Part shown: positions 20,358-27,280 of the stretch, piece by piece | How positions within the stretch are numbered: position 1 is the stretch's first letter | How the letters are laid out: every line of letters starts with the position of its first letter | Source: Thermomucor indicae-seudaticae | Taxonomy: Eukaryota; Mucoromycota; Mucoromycetes; Mucorales; Lichtheimiaceae | Assembly (NCBI GenBank): GCA_000787465.1 | Contig: JSYX01000463.1 | Location: 1 to 27,280 of the forward strand | Direction: 5' to 3' | Length of the DNA stretch: 27,280 nucleotides | Translations under genes and position numbers: made by a program | Notes under the pieces: model-generated | What the model saw: only the letters and a program-made list of their open reading frames with translations | The model's database searches: none | Told to the model about the DNA's origin: nothing

Positions 20358-22285
20358 ATGGCTACGACACCTCCGGCAACACCGTCTTCACCACGACCTG
20401 AAAAACCACAACAGCAACGGACTTTGACGCTAGGTCCGACTGCACCCATACACGACTGGGAAGTCGAACGAATAACGGTAAAAAAGAAAGGCGTTATCCG
20501 TCACCAAGGGAAAGAAAGGGCAATAGCTTATATGTATCACATAGTTGATACGTGATTGTGCCGAGTATCGAGAGCGAGCAGAACGTCTCGAACGTCAAAT
20601 ACAAGAAGAACGTGAGACCTATGAAAGAAACACGGCCAGTGTACGGAGGAACTCTATCTATTTCCTTACGTACGACATCCTTTTTAAATTGCATTCTCTT
20701 CAACTTAGTTACTTCGGGAAGTCAAGATGAAGGAAGCATTACTGGAAAAACGAGTTCAAGATATGGAACGCCATCTTATTGAGCAGGTGGAGTACCGGAG
20801 TGGAATGGAGGCGTGTTATGTAACGTGGTTTTTGATACCGATAACTGTGAGGGTTATAGATTCAGGAGATGCAGCGTCAGATGGACAAGGAGAGACGAGA
20901 TCATGCAGAAGAGATACAAGAACTCAAAAGTCACCATGAAAGTATGCTGATAGCTCAAGAGAAAAAGCATGATCGACGGCTAGCAGCACTTCAGGAACGA
21001 CTTAGTACTAGTAACAACAGCAAAGATGTTTCGGACAATGGAGGTGAAATAGACAAGCTGCGCCAAGAATTAGCACAAGAAAGAGAAGAAAGGGCTCGTG
21101 AACGAGCAGCATGGCTGGAGCAACAGCAGCAAAAACAAGAGCAGAAGAACGAGGATGAAGTTGTAAAGGCAGAGGACGATCTTGCAAGACGAGTAGCCGA
21201 ATTGGAAAACCAATTGGATCAGGAACGCAAAGAACGCAAAGAAGCGCTCCAAGAGTTGGAAAAGCGGCACAAGGCCAAGACGACCTCATTGATACAGACC
21301 CACGACAGCGAAATGCGTCGGATGCAAGAAATGTTTATCAACGAGAACCAACAGTCCGTTATGCACCATGAAGCGCAAATGCAAAATCTGCGGTCAGAAT
21401 ACGAGGATGCTTTACGGGAAGCCAGAGAACAGCTTGAGATGGAAAGGGAAGTTTGGCGTATCGAGCGCCAGACCGCGCTTGATCAAGCCAAACGGTTGGC
21501 CGATGCCGCAAAAGAAGAGGCGTTGCGAGAATTGGAACGCGAATGGCGCGAGAAATACCAAGACCTGGAGGCATCCATGTCTAAAGATGCTTCTGAAATC
21601 CAAACTTACTGGCAGACAAGGCTGGATGAAACGCAAAAGGCTCGTGTGGCTCAGGTCACGCGCTTGAAAGGTGAAATGGAAGTCGTCAAGGATAGACTTG
21701 GGAAAGAGATTGAAAGAAGACGAGCAATGCAAGCCAAATTGGTTGTTGCCCAGGATCAGGAAAGGGTAGCTAGAGCCGAGGCTCTGGCGTCCGAAAAGCG
21801 TGTCAAGGAACTGCTATGCCAGCTCAAAAAACTAAGCAGGGTAACTTTAAAGAGGTCTACATCTGGTGTAATCTGTTATTGAACCGTCCTTCTCCCATTT
21901 ATTACAGTTACAACATGATTATCAAGCTGCATTTCGCTTGGGTCAAGACTTGCTCGCATTGTCAGCCTGTGACCAGCCTGTTGATCCTGAATCCAAGCTC
22001 AGTGAATTGTTGCAGAAATCTCTGTGTAACCTATCCACATGCATGTCGTATCAGGCAAGTACCCCAGCCATTCTCTTTTTAATCGGACGCGTTGCTCACT
22101 TTTCTTCTACTGCTAGGATGAACCCCAATTTATCCCAGGTATCTTGTAAAGTCTCACTACATATATACCCCCATCCCATTGCGTCCTATTTGGAGGCGCT
22201 TACATTAGCCAGTCATTTGACGCCATATTTAATAGATACTTTTAAAAGCAATGAGAGAAGGAGGAGAGAATGCAATGATGGGTGA
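20358..22285 (+). CDS. Long coiled-coil protein of unknown function
   Basis: The model has seven exons: 20358-20477, 20545-20640, 20709-20786, 20866-21840, 21908-22054, 22117-22138 and 22209-22285, giving 1515 nt (504 aa). The first 30 residues are Pro/Thr-rich (TPPATPSSPRPEKPQQQ). From about residue 40 to 425 the protein is almost unbroken, highly charged heptad sequence rich in Glu, Arg, Gln and Lys, a long parallel coiled coil. A less charged helical C-terminus follows (LGQDLLALSACDQP, then LTPYLIDTF). This architecture fits cytoskeletal, spindle-pole or vesicle-tethering proteins, but I cannot name a family. The end of exon 3 is uncertain; a donor at 20820 is possible and would add 11 residues. 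Intron 5 is GC-AG. The gene converges with the Q/N-rich gene, with 68 bp between stops. Confidence 0.8.
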
Positions 22286-22353
22286 AAAGCCAGTTTACCC
22301 TCATCAGCCAAACAGGAAAGAGAAATGGGGCTGATTATGTATATAGATGTGTG

Positions 22354-23631
22354 TCATGCTGTTGTATTTACATTACGTTTCTTGATAGCCAGCTCTTTTT
22401 GATCAGTAAACAACTTGCAGAGCGCCCGAGTAATCCGTAGATCTTGGATATTGTGTTGTCTACTGAACTCCTGTGCCAATTGTTCCGGGTTATCTTTGAC
22501 TCGCACTCGGACAGGTTGCTTTTTACCCGTTTCTAGTTCGATGTTAATCGTAATCACCACTGGATTGTCATCCTCCTCTTGAGGTACTTTCGGTTGTTTG
22601 AGCGGGATCGGCGAAAGTCCTGGAGGCTTCGAGTATTTGGGTCTATTGGGATTAGAGAACCGACCACTTTCATTGGCGATCTGGGAAATTGCGTTCTTGA
22701 AGAGTCCAGGTGGAGGTCGCACAGTACGCTCCGGACGAGGAGGATGATCCGTCGTCGTTCGTACTGGTGCTTGTGATGATGGTGCTGGCATCTGGGTATT
22801 ATTATTATTATTATTATTGTTATTATTATTCCAGGCATCTTGAGTATTCCAACTTGGCTGCTGCTGTTCGTGATTCATCCAACTTGGCTGTTGGTTTTGC
22901 TGAGGTGGTTCCTGGTTCATCCAAGCCGGTTGCTGGTTCTTTTGAGCTGGTTCTTGATTCGCCCAGCCTGGCTGTTGGGTTTGCTGAGGTGTTGATTGAT
23001 TGATCCAGCTTGGTTGCTGCTGACCCCAGCTTGGCTCGTTGTTCGTGCCCTGAGCATAAGACTGCCAATTAGACGCTGCTTCCTCCTTCTTTGGTTGCTG
23101 CTGCTGCTGCTGCTGTTGTTGTTGTTGTTGATTCGGTTTTTCCCAGAAAGGCACATCCACCAAATTATTACTGGTCCATGGATTATTGCCTGTCGGTGGT
23201 GGTCGTAAAGTGCGCAGCTCGTGAGTAGTCTTTTGTGGTGCTGGTGGTGGTTTCTTGCTGACAGGCTGCGGCTTACTAGCCGGTTGCTGCTTCTTGGAAG
23301 GAGGAGGAGTACTACCTTTCTTTTTTCCTGACTTGCTAGAAGAAGGAGACAAGCCAAGCTCCCTTTCTGCCTTTTTCACAGCGGCAATCATTTTCTCTTT
23401 TGGAACTTGGCCCTTGAGTCGTTGTTCCAGAATAAGCTTTTCGTCAATGGGTTTGAAATTCTTTCCGCGTCGATGAAGGTTCCCCGTGCCGAGGCCATTC
23501 GGCCCTAATTTCACATTGGGGTCGGCCAAGGAATTCCAGGCAGCCAGGACATCGCTTTGCTTGGGAGCTTGATCGCCCCAGGCTCCAACTACCGGTCCGT
23601 ACTCCTCGTCACTGTCGTCTGAATAGCTCAT
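22354..23631 (-). CDS. Q/N-rich prion-like protein with tryptophan repeats
   Basis: This single-exon gene encodes 425 aa. The ATG at 23631 is the first in frame. The N-terminal third (residues 1-85) is structured and charged (SDDSDEEYGPVVGAWGDQAP, HRRGKNFKPIDEKL). The middle is disordered: a Lys/Pro/Ser segment, a run of about 12 Gln (codons near 23093-23131), a run of about 11 Asn (near 22797-22830), and a degenerate QQPxWxNQ repeat. About 12 tryptophans are spread over the protein, mostly 10-20 residues apart in Q/N/P/S context. The last 75 residues (VVITINIELETGKK to LFTDQKELAIKKR) look like a small ubiquitin-like or PFU-like fold seen at the ends of several fungal proteins. W-rich disordered regions can bind Argonaute or coat proteins, but no specific family is recognised. 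Confidence 0.82.
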   Translation of the reverse strand: MSYSDDSDEEYGPVVGAWGDQAPKQSDVLAAWNSLADPNVKLGPNGLGTGNLHRRGKNFKPIDEKLILEQRLKGQVPKEKMIAAVKKAERELGLSPSSSKSGKKKGSTPPPSKKQQPASKPQPVSKKPPPAPQKTTHELRTLRPPPTGNNPWTSNNLVDVPFWEKPNQQQQQQQQQQQQPKKEEAASNWQSYAQGTNNEPSWGQQQPSWINQSTPQQTQQPGWANQEPAQKNQQPAWMNQEPPQQNQQPSWMNHEQQQPSWNTQDAWNNNNNNNNNNNTQMPAPSSQAPVRTTTDHPPRPERTVRPPPGLFKNAISQIANESGRFSNPNRPKYSKPPGLSPIPLKQPKVPQEEDDNPVVITINIELETGKKQPVRVRVKDNPEQLAQEFSRQHNIQDLRITRALCKLFTDQKELAIKKRNVNTTA

Positions 23632-24167
23632 TGACAGTCGAAAGTGGTCCGTGTTCGGAGTTGCCTGAACGAAAGAAAAAAATGTTGCTGGAAGAAGACG
23701 ACAAAATGCAGCCCGAGTCACTGGATTACCAGGAAGTTAGGGCGTATCATATCCTCGTGCTTCATAACAAACGAAGCACTTTTCTGATCTGAAAGTTTAA
23801 CCGGATCACACATCTTCTCCAAAGGAGGTCAGCCAGATTTACGTAAAATGAAACGGGGTATTATTAGCAAGGAAGTTGCTAAGGAGGAAGCTGGCACCCT
23901 GCTGAGTGTAACGAAGTTCCACGGTTATTGGAAGATTTCTGCCTTCTGTGAGTACAAGATTAAGCAGTACCCTCTTGTGCTTTCCCAAACAGTCCATTTT
24001 GGTCATTCTGTTGTTTTGTCATTGTTCGCAAAGAAAGTTTCCTTAGCACTTCAGCTGCATTTTAAGGGGGTGGGAGCGGGTCAGGGGTTCATTGTTCTCT
24101 ACGAGCTTATAAACTCTAATCAGCCAAATAAGCAAAGCTTAACTACACCCTCTACTTTTCCCCCTTC
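23632..24167. other. Intergenic region between two minus-strand genes
   Basis: This separates the aminopeptidase stop from the Q/N-rich protein start and should contain the latter's promoter. A plus-strand frame at 23848-24171 (107 codons) starts with ATG, but it shows no motif and overlaps the aminopeptidase stop codon on the other strand, so I do not call it. A minus-strand TTTATAAGC box near 24106-24114 is too far from the ATG to be convincing unless a 5' intron exists. Confidence 0.45.
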
Positions 24168-26714
24168 TTAATCAACGACGATGAGAGCATCCAATTGAGC
24201 GAATTCCTCATAGAAAACCTATAATACTAGTCAATGCATGCTTCGATTGAATATCCTCAAAGAACTACACTTACTCGCAACAAGTCGATGCCGTGCTTCA
24301 CATCATCCGTGCCACCAACTTCACGAATAGAATGCATGCTTAACTGAGGATTGCCAACGTCTATGCCAAAGAAACGAGTTCAACGATTAATGCGGTAGGA
24401 TTTTCAGGTTTACGGTTCCCATCCCCCCTCACCGACGGTCCGCAGTCCTAACTTGGCACTTAACATTGGTCTAATGGCAGACAGTTAGCAACAGTTTTCT
24501 TCTGCGCAGAAGCAACAGCTTACCCAATCGTGGAGCCACATGGACTATCGTTACGAACAACAAATTCCTGAAATGATATATTAGATCGAAATTAGTATGT
24601 GTCATGAATACAGTCCGCGCGATATATCGATAGGGTCCGTGACGAAAAAATACGATCGTTATATCAAGAATATCGTTATATCAAGTGGACACACTTCTGG
24701 AAAAAGCAAATCCATGATTGAAGAGGTCGATCGTATATCGAGAATATCGATTTATCAAATATCGATATATCGCGCGGGTACTGTAGCATGTTAATCTCTC
24801 CCTCTCACACACACACCTGGATCGGTATCGAATGTTTCTTTGCCAACTCCTTGAGGACTAGGCTCGTGACCGCTGTGGTAGCATATCTCTGGAAAGCCGT
24901 TCTTGGTAATCAGTAAAGGAAACCTTTTGCCTTACTATTTCTTACTGACCTGGTTTGCATTGATCTTGATAACAGTGCCCTTGTGCATCTGAGGACGGTG
25001 ATTTTCTTCATGCTTATCAGCATAGTTGGGATGGATAGCATGTGCCATGTCGGCACTGACGAGGATACTCTTGTGCATAGCCTCTTCAAACGCCGTGGGT
25101 GACGATGCTTCGACACCAGCGATTGCAGTGCTTGCTAGACGCTGCAAGGTGGCGGGTAGCAAGTTGGAGTCGGCACCGTGAGCCGTCAAACTTCCGATCT
25201 CTTCATTGTCAAACAAGGCAGCTACTCGCATGTTGGGGTCGTTTTCAACGTCTTTTGACTGAGTCAGTGCCTTTATCGCACAGAAAGACATCTCCAAGTT
25301 ATCCAAACGAGGCGAAAAGATAAACTCATTGCACGCTCCACCAATCGTCGAGGTCTGACGTGAAAGTAGTTAATCATCACCATGAAAGTTACCAAGTCTC
25401 TTCCATGTCACCTGCGTGTCGTATAAAGCCAGCTCAAAATCTCTTATTTGGCTCGCTTTTATATCAAATCACACACATCAGTATACCTATAGTAACACTG
25501 AGCGGCATATAGCAATGCACCTACGTTCAACGTTCATTTCATCGGCCAGCACGCGGATCAACAAAGGATGATGGCTTTGTTCTGCCTCTACAGGTGAAGG
25601 AGATTCGACCTTGTTGAGTTCTCTAATAGTATCGCATTCAATGAATCTAAGTTGTCCATCCCTCTCTGCAGGAAACAAGCACTTACGCTTTAGCAACAGT
25701 AGCAAGGATTGGGGCAAGTTGATTCTCCTTGTTAAAAGTAAACTGGAAACAGCTGTATTCAGATTATACAATTTTATGGCAAAAGCAATGCCAAAATGCG
25801 GCACTTACGCTGTCGTTGGCTGTTCGGTCGAGATGGATAGCCAAAGTTGGAATACGCAAAAGTGATCTCATCGACGAATTGTTCGGTTATGTCTGCACAA
25901 ACTGCCGTGGCAAAAGCTCGCTTACCTGTTGACCTTTACCAGAGTATGACGAAAACTGCCATCCTTTTGCTCAACCATCACACGTCCAGCAACGCTCAAG
26001 TCACGATCAAACCAAGTGTGCCTTGATCGCAGTGAGTTAATTCGGCCCTGCGCGTTTGTTTCTTATTTGCACATGTCCTTACCAGATTCCTCCGCCGTAT
26101 AACTGCACGCCAACTTCCAAATAGCCGCTTTTCTCCTTTTTCGAAATCGGTTTCACCTGAATTCCGAAAGGTTCCTCCGTCAGTATGCACATCCCACAGC
26201 ACTTGTTTGGTGAATAGGAACCTTCAAGCACGGCGAATCAGTATGAGCGCCGACAATCGAAAACCCGTTTCCAGGTCGATATCGACCGCCAACGATAAAC
26301 GCCACAATTGAGGACCCGTTACGAGTAAAGTAGTATTTTCCATTGGGCTTTAGGCGGCCGTTCCAGCTTTCGCGTTCCTTGATCTCCTCAAAGCCAGCCT
26401 AAACGGTGGGGGAGGAGCATAGCGGCGTTACTCATAAGTAAGCTCAAGGCACGTTCTGCCAACCCATCTACCTACCTCTCGAAGTAGATTGGCTGCTTCA
26501 TGCGTAGCATGGAAAGGCGATGGAGACTTGTTTACGAATTCAATGAATTCGCGAGCTGGGAGAAGACACACACACACGTTTGAGATTTTCGTCACACTGC
26601 ATTGCAGTATAGTAATTCCTTTATACCTTCTTGAGGGACGCTAGGATTAAACTTGACAACTTATATTAGCATGTGAATAGTGATGAACTTGCTGCAGTCA
26701 TACTAGTTTACCAT
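24168..26714 (-). CDS. DNPEP: Aspartyl aminopeptidase (peptidase family M18)
   Basis: This zinc peptidase removes N-terminal Asp or Glu from peptides, usually as a dodecameric cytosolic complex. The 16 exons are 26714-26712, 26651-26627, 26555-26476, 26398-26222, 26156-26083, 26021-25926, 25866-25809, 25742-25687, 25622-25525, 25455-25412, 25354-24950, 24888-24817, 24567-24524, 24470-24433, 24360-24275 and 24218-24168, giving 1407 nt (468 aa), the normal family length. Metal and catalytic blocks are visible: His88 in VGAHTDSP, Asp255 in SPRLDNL, Glu288-Glu289 in FDNEEIGS, Asp339 in SADMAHA and His433 in LSMHSIRE. The intron 24568-24816 is 249 bp because it holds a small transposon. The start is the least certain part: the ATG at 26714 sits directly on a splice donor, and an alternative upstream route exists (see 26743-26922). 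The product name is secure; the symbol follows mammals. Confidence 0.93.
24611..24783. mobile_element. Mariner-type MITE inside an aminopeptidase intron
   Basis: The element begins CAGTCCGCGCGATATATCG and ends with the near-exact inverse, CGATATATCGCGCGGGTACTG (one arm has two extra bases). It is flanked on both sides by TA (24609-24610 and 24784-24785), as expected for Tc1/mariner integration. It is 173 bp with no ORF, so it is non-autonomous. Two direct repeats of about 33 bp, starting CGATCGT, lie inside at 24653-24686 and 24728-24760. Removing the element and one TA leaves a 74-bp intron, normal for this window. The orientation of the original element is not determinable. Confidence 0.88.
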
Positions 26715-26742
26715 TACGTTTGCGGTCTTCCCAAGTATCTGG

Positions 26743-26922
26743 TCACTTTTCGCGCACCAGCTGAGTAAAGGTTCGGAAAAAGAAAATGCCGCCAGATCGG
26801 ACGGCTGCATAAAGGCTGTAGGCGTTCCGCTAAAGACCGTGCGTGCAAATGCATCCTCGGCTTGTTACAGATGGCATCAAACTTACAAGTACATCTTCCT
26901 TTTCAAGTTGAAAAGATGCCAT
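26743..26922 (-). other. Possible alternative 5' exons upstream of the aminopeptidase
   Basis: An ATG at 26922 opens a 12-codon exon to 26887 (MASFQLEKEDVL), followed by a good GTAAGT donor. A 57-bp intron to an acceptor after CTTTAG (exon start 26829) continues as RNAYSLYAAVRSGG and reaches a TGA at 26743-26745. If a GTGACC donor just before that stop is joined to an acceptor before 26640, the frame would enter the aminopeptidase with about 40 extra N-terminal residues. It could equally be a tiny upstream ORF or noise. I prefer the shorter aminopeptidase start. Confidence 0.3.
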
Positions 26923-27280
26923 GGACGTTTAAACGGGCAATATGATACCCGTAAAATAATCTGAGCTCATCGACATGCGAAACCAGGTCCCAAGGTAAAT
27001 GGGCCTCTTTCTCGTATTGTACACTACAGGATTTTTCCCGGAGATTTGCGACAAGCATACGTTTTTGGCGCCCATGAAGAAAAGACTTGCGCTTCAATGC
27101 TGATTGACATTGCGTCTTAAAAATGAAAGGTTGGCGTGTGTGGATTGCGCTCATGATAAAAGTGGTTTGCGCTACCCTTTTAAGACACATTGCGTAGACC
27201 CAGCATTTGAAATGCGTGAGTCCGGTTTGCACTCTTGGGACGAACGTTTTCGCGCCGGCCGGCTGCGCTGATGAGTAAAG
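26923..27280. other. Right edge of the window, unassigned
   Basis: A minus-strand frame at 26903-27232 is open for 109 codons with no recognised motif and no clear splice partners. The region may be the promoter of the aminopeptidase or part of a gene that continues beyond the window. I see no RNA gene. Confidence 0.3.

Noticed and set aside
22826..23357. Long open frames opposite and out of frame with the Q/N-rich gene
   Set aside because: They are by-products of trinucleotide repeats (poly-Leu, poly-Ile, poly-Ser, poly-Tyr) in other frames.
23848..24171. 107-codon ATG-led plus-strand frame
   Set aside because: It has no recognisable domain, sits in the gap between two minus-strand genes and runs into the aminopeptidase stop codon.
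25666..25686. A possible 21-bp intron in the aminopeptidase gene
   Set aside because: It is too short for splicing. An acceptor at 25623 gives a 64-bp intron and a better match to the M18 family ([11 protein letters not shown]).
1..27280. CRISPR arrays, prokaryotic operons, tRNA genes
   Set aside because: No regular spaced repeats, ribosome-binding-site-led gene strings or tRNA A/B-box cloverleafs were seen; genes have spliceosomal introns.

Overview
This window is nuclear DNA of a filamentous fungus, most likely an early-diverging (Mucoromycota-type) species. The evidence is the many short spliceosomal introns (mostly 53-85 bp with GTAAGT-like donors), dense genes on both strands, and fungal-type families. 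I rebuilt six multi-exon genes by hand from conserved protein blocks, splice sites and frame bookkeeping. Every model closes in frame, but none was checked against transcripts or a database.

Layout, left to right. 1-2441: a decayed Mutator-like (MULE) transposase with a SWIM zinc finger, preceded by a 20-bp tandem repeat. 3413-8161 (-): tripeptidyl peptidase II, 12 exons, 1345 aa. 8162-10777: gene-poor, with a 383-bp foldback/MITE-like element and a perfect 28-bp palindrome. 10778-11755 (+): MYND zinc-finger protein. 11960-12367 (+): mitochondrial ribosomal protein bL31m. 12563-13964 (-): mitochondrial malonyl-CoA:ACP transacylase, 6 exons. 13988-15355 (-): predicted seven-transmembrane protein, 6 exons including a 10-nt exon. 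16114-18413 (+): UV-damage endonuclease UVE1, 15 exons. 18414-20357: gene-poor, with a 56-bp piece of the 5' end of 18S rRNA. 20358-22285 (+): long coiled-coil protein, 7 exons. 22354-23631 (-): Q/N-rich, tryptophan-studded protein. 24168-26714 (-): aspartyl aminopeptidase (M18), 16 exons, with a small mariner-type MITE inside one intron. 26715-27280: unresolved, possibly holding alternative 5' exons.

Functional links are loose. TPP II and aspartyl aminopeptidase both trim peptides downstream of the proteasome. bL31m and the malonyl transferase are convergent genes for mitochondrial proteins, and UVE1 may also reach mitochondria. I see no operon-like or cluster logic and no clear unknown system. 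The most unusual signals are the GC-AG introns (3 of about 56), the very small exons, two places where intron retention keeps the frame open, the MITE-in-intron insertion, the 18S relic and the W-rich prion-like protein.
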